A model generated the notes under the pieces. It worked only from the letters and a program-made list of their open reading frames with translations. It was not told the origin of the DNA and did no database searches. The translations under genes and the position numbers were made by a program. Shown here piece after piece: positions 1 through 7,545 of a stretch of 64,000 bases of DNA; position 1 is the first letter of the stretch, and every line of letters begins with the position of its first letter. Source of the stretch: SW-9-67-25 sp964471665 (GTDB lineage: Archaea; Halobacteriota; Halobacteria; Halobacteriales; Haloarculaceae); assembly GCA_964471665.1 (NCBI GenBank), contig CAYYHG010000002.1:1-64000 (forward strand), written 5' to 3'.

Positions 1-533
1 GTCTGACACCCCAGGCGGTCGACACCCTGGAGTGCGCCCCACGAGCCGAGATACTGGATGAACGGGCTGGTGATGATCACTCTGTCCCCGGGACGCAGGC
101 CGATACTCCAGAGAATCTGTGCGTGCCACTCCCCGATCCGGTCCCAGTCGCCGTCGCTGATGCCGAAGACCTTCGGGCGCCCCGTCGTGCCGGACGTGCC
201 GTAGATGCGCGCGACGTCCTCTGTCCCGACACAGAGAAACCGACCGAACGGCGGGTTGGCTTTCTGTTCTTGCTTGATGGCGTCGCTGGTTAGAACCGGG
301 AGTTGCTGGAACTCTTCGAACGACGTGATGTCGGTCGGATCGACGTCGACGTCGCTGTAGTACTCCCGGTAGAAACCGCTGTTCTCGTAGGCGTAGCGAA
401 CCTGTTCGTTGATCTTCTCCAGTATCTCCTCGCGTCGCTCCTCCGGCGGCCTCGTCTCCTGTTGTTCGTCCCAGTATTCGCTCTCCGGGTCAGGGGTACC
501 GCCCCCTGGTTGTGTGGCTGGCCAGGACTGCAC
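1..533 (-). CDS. Phenylacetate-CoA ligase family protein (N-terminal part, cut by window edge)
   Basis: This adenylate-forming ligase would activate an aromatic or other organic acid to its CoA thioester with ATP. Only about 177 N-terminal residues are in the window; the gene continues beyond base 1. The P-loop-like motif YGTSGTTGRPKVF, typical of the PaaK family, is visible and is followed by a GLRPGDRVI segment. No ATG lies upstream in frame. I chose the GTG at 533 because a BRE/TATA-like CGAAATCTATTAGG (minus strand, about 556-569) sits about 27 bases upstream, which fits a leaderless GTG start. It shares orientation with the ThDP enzyme upstream and may supply acyl-CoA to the neighbouring acyl-CoA enzymes. 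The substrate cannot be read from the sequence. Confidence 0.75.
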   Translation of the reverse strand, partial: MQSWPATQPGGGTPDPESEYWDEQQETRPPEERREEILEKINEQVRYAYENSGFYREYYSDVDVDPTDITSFEEFQQLPVLTSDAIKQEQKANPPFGRFLCVGTEDVARIYGTSGTTGRPKVFGISDGDWDRIGEWHAQILWSIGLRPGDRVIITSPFIQYLGSWGALQGVDRLGCQ

Positions 534-636
534 ACTTGTGACTCTGTGCCCTGGTCCTAATAGATTTCGGCTGGTCGGACAACTCCGGTTGTAGTAGCTC
601 TACGTGGCTTTCATAGGGTCGTTATGGCCGGCAGTA

Positions 637-2322
637 TCACTCCAGACCACGATACTCCCGTTCCAGCCGGTCCCAGTAGTCCAGCGGCTGGTAGTCGGGT
701 ACCCGGGCGAGTCCGTTGGCGGCGTCCGGGCTGACCGCCTCCGGATCCACGGGAACGTCGACGACGACGGGCCCGTCGCGGTCGATGGCGGTCGCGACGG
801 ACTCGTCGAGACCGTCTCCACCCGAGACTGCCAGCCCCTCGGCGCCCATCGCTCCGGCGATCCGGTCGTAGTCGACGTCACCCAGGCGCACTCCTACCTC
901 GCGGCCATAGTTCTCGACCTGGTCGTAGCGTTCGATGTTCCAGCAGGCGTTGTTGGCGACGACGATCGCCAGGTCGGCCTCCGCGCGCGCAGCGGTCTCG
1001 ATCTCCGCGAGATTGAATCCCAGGGAGCCGTCGCCGGTGAAACAGACGACGTCCGACTCCGGCCGGGCCAGCGCGGCACTGATCGCGAACGGAACCCCGA
1101 CACCCAGACAGCCGAGCGGCCCGGGGTCGAGATACTGGCCCGGCGCCGCGGGATCGAGCGCCACCCGGCCGAACGACAGTGCGTCGCCACCGTCACAGAC
1201 GATGACCGCGTCGTCACCGAGCGCGCGCTCGATAGCCCCACAGACCCGGTAGGGGTGGAGTGGCTCGCTGTCGTCTCGTTTCCGTTCGTCCATCCGCTCG
1301 GCGCGTCCGTCGTGGGTGTCCTGTAACTCCCCGAGCCACGCCGGATCGGCCAGCGGGGCGTCGAGGCGCGCCTCGAGGCCGGGCGCCGCCGACTCGACTG
1401 TCGATTTGATTGCGACGTCGGGGGTCCTGTTGTGTCGGAGCGCGGCCGGGTCGACGTCGACCTGGACGAACGTCGCGTCCCCGAACACGGCCGGGCTGGC
1501 GTACCCGAGCGTGAAGTCCATCCGCTTGCCCAGAAGGAGGAAGGCGTCGGCTCCGTCCACGACGTCGCCGCGCGCGCCCGGCAGACAGAACTCGCTGTCG
1601 GCCGGGACCACGCCCTTGCTCCCGGCGGTCGTCAGCACGGGTACTCGCGTCGTCTCGACGAACGACCGGACCGCTTGCGGGGCACCCCGGGCGCCCCGGC
1701 CCAGCACGACCGCAGGCCGGTCGGCCGCCTCGAGGGCGGCCCCAGCCCGGTCGAGGACTGCCTCGTCGGCAGCGACGGGCTGGGGGCCGTCCGGGACCGG
1801 CCGCTCGGTCGGAGTCTGTGGCGTCTCGCGGAGCACGTCGGTGGGCACCTCGAGAACGGCCGGGCCGCGCTCGTCCAGTGCCGCGCCGGCAGCCTCGACG
1901 AGGTGGTCGCGTATCCGGCCCGGCTCGAAGGCCGTCCGGTCGGTCACCGTCACCGCCTCGGCGATGTCCCGGTGGGGCGTCCCCTGGAGCGCGCCGCGGT
2001 CGAACTGCGGAATGGGGGGCCGTCCCGTCACGACGAGGACCGGAACGCCCGAGGTGTGTGCGTTGGCGATACCCGTCATCGCGTTCGTGAAGCCAGGTCC
2101 CGCCGTGACCATGGCCACGCCCAGTCCGCCGGTGACGGCCGCGTGGGCGTGGGCGGCGTGGACGGCCGCCCGCTCGTCGCGTACGTCCACCAGGTCCGCG
2201 TCCGTGTCCGCGATGGCGTCCCAGATGGGCTGTATGTGGCCGCCACACAGCCCGTACACCCGGTCGGTCAGCTCCTCGATGGTGCTGGCGGCGACACTCG
2301 CGCCAGTACGATCTGTTGACAT
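637..2322 (-). CDS. Thiamine-diphosphate-dependent enzyme, acetolactate synthase/2-hydroxyacyl-CoA lyase-like
   Basis: This 561-residue protein has the three-domain plan of the ALS, oxalyl-CoA decarboxylase and benzoylformate decarboxylase superfamily. The N-terminal PYR domain carries the likely catalytic Glu50 in VRDERAAVHAA. A central domain follows, and the C-terminal PP domain has the ThDP/Mg motif GDGS at about 430 with the paired NN at 457-458. It would cleave or form a C-C bond next to a carbonyl. It lacks an obvious FAD-related ALS signature, and no small regulatory subunit is nearby, so classical branched-chain biosynthesis is unlikely. It is divergent from the acyl-CoA dehydrogenase gene and lies among acyl-CoA genes, which hints at a decarboxylase or lyase in organic-acid catabolism. 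Its TGA stop overlaps the repeated motif TGATACTGCCGG. Confidence 0.85.
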   Translation of the reverse strand: MSTDRTGASVAASTIEELTDRVYGLCGGHIQPIWDAIADTDADLVDVRDERAAVHAAHAHAAVTGGLGVAMVTAGPGFTNAMTGIANAHTSGVPVLVVTGRPPIPQFDRGALQGTPHRDIAEAVTVTDRTAFEPGRIRDHLVEAAGAALDERGPAVLEVPTDVLRETPQTPTERPVPDGPQPVAADEAVLDRAGAALEAADRPAVVLGRGARGAPQAVRSFVETTRVPVLTTAGSKGVVPADSEFCLPGARGDVVDGADAFLLLGKRMDFTLGYASPAVFGDATFVQVDVDPAALRHNRTPDVAIKSTVESAAPGLEARLDAPLADPAWLGELQDTHDGRAERMDERKRDDSEPLHPYRVCGAIERALGDDAVIVCDGGDALSFGRVALDPAAPGQYLDPGPLGCLGVGVPFAISAALARPESDVVCFTGDGSLGFNLAEIETAARAEADLAIVVANNACWNIERYDQVENYGREVGVRLGDVDYDRIAGAMGAEGLAVSGGDGLDESVATAIDRDGPVVVDVPVDPEAVSPDAANGLARVPDYQPLDYWDRLEREYRGLE

Positions 2323-2479
2323 CCTCGATGCTATCCTCGACAGCCACGGTCTTACGTTTTTGGTCTACTGCTCGCGGGCTCGTAGCCGACGGTATCCAGA
2401 GCCCACCGACACCCCAGAACACCGTCGCTGGCGTCGTCGTGCTCGTGTTGAACGGACGGACACCTCCGGTCGCACACGT

Positions 2480-2490
2480 AGTTTTATTTT
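2480..2490 (+). promoter_or_regulatory. TATA box of the acyl-CoA dehydrogenase operon
   Basis: The T-rich TTTTATTTT sits 29-37 bases before the ATG at 2519 in otherwise GC-rich DNA. This is the spacing expected for a haloarchaeal promoter with a very short leader. Confidence 0.6.
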
Positions 2491-2518
2491 CTCGGCACGT
2501 CCCCTACTGTGTATCACG

Positions 2519-3742
2519 ATGTTATCGTTTCCCGACTCGGAGACGGCACAGGAACTGGAAGAACGCGCCCGGGGACTGATGGACGAGGTCGTCCTCCCGG
2601 CCGAACGGGCACTCGAGGGCGGAACGACCGTGCCAGAGGAGACAGTCCGGACCCTCCAGGAGGCTGCGCGCGACCGGGGAATCTACGCGCCACAGGTCGG
2701 CGAAGCCTACGGCGGCATGGGACAGGACTTCCGCGACGTGTTGCCGACCTTCGAGCAGGCGGGCCGGAGCCTGCTGGGGGCGCTGGCGATGCGCGTCGAC
2801 GCACCCGACCAGGGGAACATGCACCTCATAGAGATGCACGGCACCGACGAACAGAAAAACCGGTACCTCGAACCGCTCGTCGAGGGGTCGATCGCGTCGG
2901 GCTTTTCGATGACAGAACCGATGCAGGGTGCTGGTTCGGACCCGAAGATGATCGAGACCACCGCCGAGCGGGACGGCGACGAGTGGGTGATAAACGGCCA
3001 CAAGTGGTGGACGACCCAGGGTTCGGCGGCCGACGTGTTGCTCGTGTTCGCGCGCACCGACACCGAGGCCCACCCCTACGAGGGATGTTCGGTCTTCCTG
3101 GTCCCCGCCGACACCGACGGCGTCGAGATCGTGCGGGACATCCCACACGTCGAGAGCGACATCGAGGGCAAGGGACACGCCGAGATCAAGTACCACGACG
3201 TCAGTGTGCCAGCGGGGAACCTCCTGGGCGAGGAGGGAGCGGGGTTCGACCACGTCCAGGAGCGGCTCGGCCCAGCCCGGCTGACCCACTGTATGCGCTT
3301 TTCGGGGATGGCCGAACGGGCGCTGTCGGTCGCCAGGGCGTACCTCTCGGAGCGGAAGGCGTTCGGATCGCGCCTCAGCGAGAAACAGCACGCCCGGTTT
3401 GCCATCGCCGACGCCGAGACGCGCCTCCAGGCGGCCCGGTCGCTGAACCGGACCGCGGCCGACCGGATCGCGGCCGGCGACCAGGCCCGCGTCGAGGTCG
3501 CGATGTGCAAGGTCTTCACCGCCAACGTCGTCCAGGACGCCATCGACACGGCGCTGCAGTTCTGTGGGGGCAACGGCGTCGGGAAAGACCTGCCCATCGC
3601 GGACTTCTACGAGAGTGTCCGACAGTTTCGGATCGTCGACGGGGCCGACGAGGTCCACAAGCGCACCATCGCCCGCGCCGCCTTCGAGGACGTAGACGAG
3701 TCGGAACTGGATCCAGTCACCCGGTACGACGCCCGACGATGA
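2519..3742 (+). CDS. Acyl-CoA dehydrogenase, ACAD10/11- or LvaC-like
   Basis: This is a 407-residue FAD-dependent acyl-CoA dehydrogenase-fold protein of usual length. FSMTEPMQGAGSDP marks the flavin/substrate strand, followed by an INGHKWWTTQG block and the C-terminal helical domain with FCGGNGVG and VDGADEVHKRTIAR. The ADEVH ending resembles ACAD10/11-type dehydrogenases rather than classical short-chain enzymes. Those relatives take part in removing a 4-hydroxyl group after phosphorylation, not in simple alpha,beta-desaturation. The gene is followed after 28 bases by an SDR and then an APH-type kinase, the same partners as in the bacterial lva levulinate genes. The start is the first ATG after the TATA box. 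The protein family is certain; the 4-hydroxyacyl role is inferred from context. Confidence 0.9.
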   Translation: MLSFPDSETAQELEERARGLMDEVVLPAERALEGGTTVPEETVRTLQEAARDRGIYAPQVGEAYGGMGQDFRDVLPTFEQAGRSLLGALAMRVDAPDQGNMHLIEMHGTDEQKNRYLEPLVEGSIASGFSMTEPMQGAGSDPKMIETTAERDGDEWVINGHKWWTTQGSAADVLLVFARTDTEAHPYEGCSVFLVPADTDGVEIVRDIPHVESDIEGKGHAEIKYHDVSVPAGNLLGEEGAGFDHVQERLGPARLTHCMRFSGMAERALSVARAYLSERKAFGSRLSEKQHARFAIADAETRLQAARSLNRTAADRIAAGDQARVEVAMCKVFTANVVQDAIDTALQFCGGNGVGKDLPIADFYESVRQFRIVDGADEVHKRTIARAAFEDVDESELDPVTRYDARR

Positions 3743-3770
3743 CACGCGACACCCGGGCGGGAGGCCAGCG

Positions 3771-4538
3771 ATGACACTCGACCAGTTCTCCCTGGCAGAC
3801 GAGGTGGCGGTCGTCACGGGCGGCAGCCGCGGGATCGGCGAGGAGATCACGGTCGCGATGGCCGAGGCGGGCGCGGACGTGGTGCCGGTCGCACGCTCGG
3901 AGGAGGCACTGGAAGCGACGGCAGAGCGCGCCGAAGCGGCCGGCGGCGAGGCCCTCCCGATACCGCTGGACGTGACCGACCAGGCCGGGATCGCGGCGCT
4001 CTTCGAGGAGACCGAACAGACGCTGGGTGGCGCCGACGTGCTGGTCAACGTCGCCGGCGTGAACCCGTTTTTCGGCGACGCCCGCACCGTCGAAACGGAG
4101 ACGTGGGAACGGATCTTCGCGGTAAACGTCAGGGGAGCCTTCGAGTGCACGCGGGAGTTCGGACAGCGGGTCGCCGACCGGGAGGGGACCGGGTCGGTCG
4201 TCAACGTCGCCAGCGTCGGCGGCGTGGTCGCGCTCCCGTACCAGACGCCGTACACGGCCTCGAAACACGCACTCGTCGGGATGACCAAGTCCCTGGCCGT
4301 CGAGTGGGCGCCCGACATCCGCGTCAACGCCCTCGCGCCGGGGTACGTCAGGACGGAGTTCACTGCGGGCGTCCGTGACAACGAGAGCATCCGCGAGGAC
4401 ATCCTCGCCACGATCCCGCAGGACCGCTTTGCCGACCCCGAGGAGATCGCCACAGGCGCGGTCTACCTCGCCAGCGACGCAGCAGCGTACGTCACCGGCG
4501 AGATCCACCTCGCTGACGGCGGCCTGGCTGCACAGTGA
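3771..4538 (+). CDS. SDR-family NAD(P)-dependent oxidoreductase
   Basis: This 255-residue classical short-chain dehydrogenase has the Rossmann motif TGGSRGIG at 16-23, the NVAG motif near 93-96, and a catalytic Ser148-Tyr161-Lys165 triad (NVASVGG and YTASK). The C-terminal GEIHLADGG segment is typical of FabG/gluconate-dehydrogenase-type SDRs. It oxidises or reduces a secondary alcohol or ketone. It lies between the acyl-CoA dehydrogenase and the kinase genes, so a reasonable inference is reduction of a 4-keto group to a 4-hydroxyl on an acyl-CoA, as LvaD does in the levulinate pathway. The 28-base gap to the upstream gene supports one operon. Confidence 0.9.
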   Translation: MTLDQFSLADEVAVVTGGSRGIGEEITVAMAEAGADVVPVARSEEALEATAERAEAAGGEALPIPLDVTDQAGIAALFEETEQTLGGADVLVNVAGVNPFFGDARTVETETWERIFAVNVRGAFECTREFGQRVADREGTGSVVNVASVGGVVALPYQTPYTASKHALVGMTKSLAVEWAPDIRVNALAPGYVRTEFTAGVRDNESIREDILATIPQDRFADPEEIATGAVYLASDAAAYVTGEIHLADGGLAAQ

Positions 4539-4577
4539 TCGCAACGCATTAGACACTGCTCGCAGTTGCTCTACCTG

Positions 4578-5660
4578 ATGACCGACGCCGACGACACCGA
4601 GGCGTATCTGGAGCGCATCGTCGACCGGGAGGCACTGGCGGCCTACCTCGAAGACGAGCTGGGCCCCGTCGAACGGTACGAGATACACCTCCTGGGTGAG
4701 GGCCACTCCAACGAGACGCTGCGTGTGACCTGGGGCGAGACCGGCCTGGTCGTCCGCCGGCCCCCACCCGGCGAGGTCGCCTCCAGCGCCCACGACGTGC
4801 TCCGGGAGTACCGCGTCGTCGACGCCCTGCAGGAGTCAGACGTCCGGGTTCCGCCGACGGTCGCGGCCTGCGAAGACCACGACGTTATCGGCAGCGACTT
4901 CTACGTGATGGAGGCCGTCGACGGGGACGTGATCCGGACGACAGTTCCCGAGCGCTTCGAGACGCCCGAGACACGAGAGCGCGTCGGGACGGAACTGGTC
5001 GACCGGCTCGTCGAGATCCACGCCGTCGATTACGAGGCCGTCGGCCTGGGGGAGTTTGGCTATCCCGAAGGGTTCACAGCACGGCAAGTCGAGACCTGGA
5101 CCGAACAGATCGCGTGGGCACGCGAGGTGACCGACCGGGAGCGAACGGTGCCCGCACTCGACCGGATCGGCGAGTGGCTGGCGGCCAACGTCCCCGGGGC
5201 GTACCCTCACACGCTGGTCCACGGCGACTACAAACTCGACAACGTCATGTTCGGGCCGGGAACGCCACCCGAGATCGCGAGCGTCTTCGACTGGGAGTTG
5301 AGTACGCTGGGCGACCCCTTCACCGACCTGGGATGGATGCTCTCGTTCTGGTGGGACGGCAAGGATCCGGCCGTGCCCGCCTCGACCGGCGACCTCTATC
5401 CCGGGTTCATGCGCGGGGACGACTACCCCACCCGGCAGGAACTCGTCGACCGGTACGAGCGCCGGACGGGATGGACGTTCGACGACGAACTGTTCTACCG
5501 CGTCCTGGCAGTCTACAAGCTGGCCGCGCTCGGCGAGATGTTCTACCGCCGACACCTGGAGGGCAACGCCGACGATCCGCTCTATCCGAAGATGGAGGCT
5601 GGCGTGGTTCACCTGGCCGAGCGCGCCGAGCGGCTGATCGACGGCGACGAACCGCTGTGA
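4578..5660 (+). CDS. APH-family phosphotransferase (ACAD10/11 kinase-domain or LvaA-like)
   Basis: This 360-residue protein kinase-like phosphotransferase has the Brenner motif VHGDYKLDN (His215-Gly-Asp217, Asn222) and the metal-binding DWE at 238-240 in SVFDWELSTLGDPFTDLGW. That last segment is characteristic of the ACAD10/11 N-terminal kinase clade rather than of aminoglycoside resistance enzymes. I prefer the ATG at 4578; an in-frame alternative four codons upstream at 4566 is possible. It follows the dehydrogenase and SDR genes on the same strand. In mammals ACAD11 carries a domain of this type fused to the dehydrogenase, and in Pseudomonas LvaA is a separate kinase of 4-hydroxyacyl-CoA. 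The same activity is inferred here. Confidence 0.88.
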   Translation: MTDADDTEAYLERIVDREALAAYLEDELGPVERYEIHLLGEGHSNETLRVTWGETGLVVRRPPPGEVASSAHDVLREYRVVDALQESDVRVPPTVAACEDHDVIGSDFYVMEAVDGDVIRTTVPERFETPETRERVGTELVDRLVEIHAVDYEAVGLGEFGYPEGFTARQVETWTEQIAWAREVTDRERTVPALDRIGEWLAANVPGAYPHTLVHGDYKLDNVMFGPGTPPEIASVFDWELSTLGDPFTDLGWMLSFWWDGKDPAVPASTGDLYPGFMRGDDYPTRQELVDRYERRTGWTFDDELFYRVLAVYKLAALGEMFYRRHLEGNADDPLYPKMEAGVVHLAERAERLIDGDEPL

Positions 5661-5689
5661 GAGGGGCAACCGCGGCGGAACACGGTGGT

Positions 5690-5703
5690 ACGGCTACAGC
5701 CGT
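5690..5703. terminator. Palindrome between convergent genes, possible bidirectional terminator
   Basis: ACGGCTACAGCCGT is a perfect 6-bp-arm hairpin (2-base loop) in the 48-base gap between the kinase gene (+) and the IclR gene (-). No T-run follows, so termination is only a suggestion from position. Confidence 0.35.
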
Positions 5704-5708
5704 CCCGG

Positions 5709-6476
5709 TCAGCTCCGGGAGCTGTCGAGGGTGTACTGGATCTCGATGACGTTGCCCGACCTGAACAGCAGATCGGGCAGCTGTTCGGTGACCCGTTCTT
5801 CGCCCATCCGGTTGGTGGGACCGCTTACCGTGATCGAACCGTGGACACGGCCGTCCGTGACGATGGGGACGCTCACCGCGCGGACGCCCTCGAGGCGTTC
5901 GCCGAAGTCGAGTGCGTAGCCACGCTCGCGGACTGTCTCCAGCCGGTCGTACAGTTCTTTGCGGTCCGTGACGGTCGACGCCGTGACTTCCGGCAGCCCG
6001 TGTTCCTCGACAATCGCCTCGACGCGGTCGTCGGAGAGGTGCGCCAGGATCGCCTTTCCGGGCGCGTTCGTCGAAAGCGCCATCCGCCAGCCCTCGTAGA
6101 CACCGAGGTCCAGTGCCTGATCGCCCTTCACGATGTAGAGCAACACCCCCAGCCCGTGTTCCTCGATCATGAGGCTCACGTGCTCGCCCGTCTGCTCGGC
6201 CAGCGCGTCCAGCTCGGGCTTTGCGAGCTGGTAGAGCTGCGAATGCTCCCGGCTGCCGACGCCGATGGCCAGCGGGCGGGTGCTCACGCGGTACTGGCTG
6301 TCGCGCTTGACGACGTACTGGAGGGCGTGCAGCGTTGTGAGGTAGTCGTGGGCGGTGCTCCGGGGGAGCCCCAGCGCCGACTCCACCTCGGAGAGCGTCG
6401 CCCCGCCGCGGTCTGCCAGCACCTCGAGCACCTCGAGCACCCTCCCTGCGCTCTGAATCGGGATCTCGTCGGCCAT
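5709..6476 (-). CDS. IclR family transcriptional regulator
   Basis: This 255-residue protein has an N-terminal winged helix (about 5-70: SAGRVLEVLEVLADRGGATLSEVESALGLPRSTAHDYLTTL in outline) and a C-terminal IclR effector domain (HVSLMIEEHGL, NAPGKAILAHL, ERGYALDFGERLEGVRAVSVPI, GSITVSGPTNRM). IclR proteins usually sense a small organic acid or its CoA ester and control a neighbouring catabolic operon. It is convergent to the ACAD-SDR-kinase operon, a likely target. Starting at 6476 gives the normal family length; the longer in-frame extension to 6728 would cross promoter-like DNA. A palindrome at 6512-6522 between the putative TATA box and the start suggests autoregulation. Confidence 0.93.
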   Translation of the reverse strand: MADEIPIQSAGRVLEVLEVLADRGGATLSEVESALGLPRSTAHDYLTTLHALQYVVKRDSQYRVSTRPLAIGVGSREHSQLYQLAKPELDALAEQTGEHVSLMIEEHGLGVLLYIVKGDQALDLGVYEGWRMALSTNAPGKAILAHLSDDRVEAIVEEHGLPEVTASTVTDRKELYDRLETVRERGYALDFGERLEGVRAVSVPIVTDGRVHGSITVSGPTNRMGEERVTEQLPDLLFRSGNVIEIQYTLDSSRS

Positions 6477-6505
6477 ACCCCCCCTTGTCGCCCACGTCAC
6501 TTCTA

Positions 6506-6529
6506 TCTGTCCGACAATGTCGACACAGA
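6506..6529. promoter_or_regulatory. Likely IclR operator
   Basis: The perfect 11-bp palindrome CGACAATGTCG (6512-6522) is flanked by TCTGT and ACAGA, giving a near-symmetrical 24-base site 30-53 bases before the IclR start. A second related palindrome, TCCGACATTATCGGA, lies upstream at about 6656-6670. Both share the half-site CGACA/TCCGA. Binding by the adjacent IclR protein is inference. Confidence 0.45.
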
Positions 6530-7091
6530 GCCGTATTATTCCACGACTGTCCGAAACGAACGTTTGGTTACCGCAACCCCACCTGTAGTACGTATAAACC
6601 CAGACGCCGGGCAGCCCGCAGCGAGCGCGACCGTCGTCCTGTGTCGGATCGCCATCCGACATTATCGGAACGGTTCGGAGAGGACCTGTACCGTGTGGTG
6701 AACGCGTCTGACAGACGTGTCGAGACAAAATAAAATCACAGCTGATAGTACTCCGGCCACCACCGGTTCCTGCACCTGTCGGGACAGACTGGTGTAGTGC
6801 TGTGCCGGATCAGTCACCCCCAGCAGACGATCGACCCCGAAAACGGCTCCAGCCGTCCAGGCGGATCGCGTCCGGGTGTATCGCCGACGGTATCGCGCTG
6901 ATTACGGTCATACGACTGTAATCTCTTGCCGGTCGGCCGTGTATATAATAATTTAACATACATTTCGGGGGCGGGCGGGGACCACTCCGACACGACCGGA
7001 CACCCGGTCGACGCCGTTGCACCGGCAGATTGCCGTCTGTCGGATCGATTGTGCGACGTCGTCCGTCCTCGCGGGGCGTCACCGGCGGCAG

Positions 7092-7099
7092 TATAATAA
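7092..7099 (+). promoter_or_regulatory. TATA box of the cupin gene
   Basis: TATAATAA lies 27-34 bases before the ATG at 7126, a standard haloarchaeal spacing for a near-leaderless transcript. Confidence 0.6.
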
Positions 7100-7125
7100 C
7101 GGTACAGACGACAGTGTACAGTGGC

Positions 7126-7545
7126 ATGGACCACTCCCAGCCGTACCACTGCTACGAGGTCGACGAACAGCCGGTAGACGACAGGCTCGGTATCGGGATC
7201 CAGTTCCTGATGAACGCCAAGGACCGCGACGACACACAGATGTTCGACCAGGGGATCATCCACGTCGAGCCGGGCGAGAGCGTCACCCGTCACGTCCACC
7301 GCTACAGCGGGGAGACGTTCTACGGGCTGGACGGCGAGGGCGAGATCGTGATCGAGGGCGAACCCGTCCCCTGTCACGCCGACGACCACCTCGTGTTCAT
7401 TCCACCGGGTGTCCCACACTACCCGCGCAACCCCACAGACGCCGAGGGAACGTTCCGCGCGATGTTCATCCATTCCCCGGCGATCATCGACGGTGACACC
7501 TACACCGTCGACGCCGGGGGTAACCCGGTCGACGCCGAAAAGTGA
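7126..7545 (+). CDS. Cupin domain protein
   Basis: This 139-residue single-domain cupin has motif 1 RHVHRYSGETFYGLDGEGEIVIEG, with His residues and a Glu that could bind a metal, and motif 2 HLVFIPPGVPHYPRN. The likely fold is a small beta-barrel dioxygenase, isomerase or binding protein; the substrate is unknown. I start at the ATG at 7126, just after the TATA box, rather than at the in-frame codon at 7030. Its TGA overlaps the ATG of the next gene (ATGA-type overlap), so the two are probably co-translated. It is downstream of, and divergent from, the IclR gene. Confidence 0.85.
   Translation: MDHSQPYHCYEVDEQPVDDRLGIGIQFLMNAKDRDDTQMFDQGIIHVEPGESVTRHVHRYSGETFYGLDGEGEIVIEGEPVPCHADDHLVFIPPGVPHYPRNPTDAEGTFRAMFIHSPAIIDGDTYTVDAGGNPVDAEK

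Larger units (their letters stand above)
6477..7125. other. 649-base intergenic region, no convincing gene
   Basis: I see no coding frame with a haloarchaeal composition here. The region holds the IclR operator-like palindromes, an A/T-rich tract at about 6940-6965 (GTATATAATAATTTAACATA) and the cupin promoter. The A/T-rich tract could be a second promoter for an unseen short RNA or a diverged TATA element. Confidence 0.5.

Noticed and set aside
1316..2518. Upstream extension of the acyl-CoA dehydrogenase frame
   Set aside because: The real protein starts at 2519 after a TATA box; the extension is antisense to the ThDP enzyme and lacks family similarity.
3717..4793. A long minus-strand frame opposite the SDR and kinase genes
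   Set aside because: It is a shadow frame of the plus-strand genes, with no conserved domain.
6940..6965. A/T-rich block as a replication origin element
   Set aside because: No Orc1/Cdc6 gene or repeated ORB sites are nearby; a promoter remnant is simpler.
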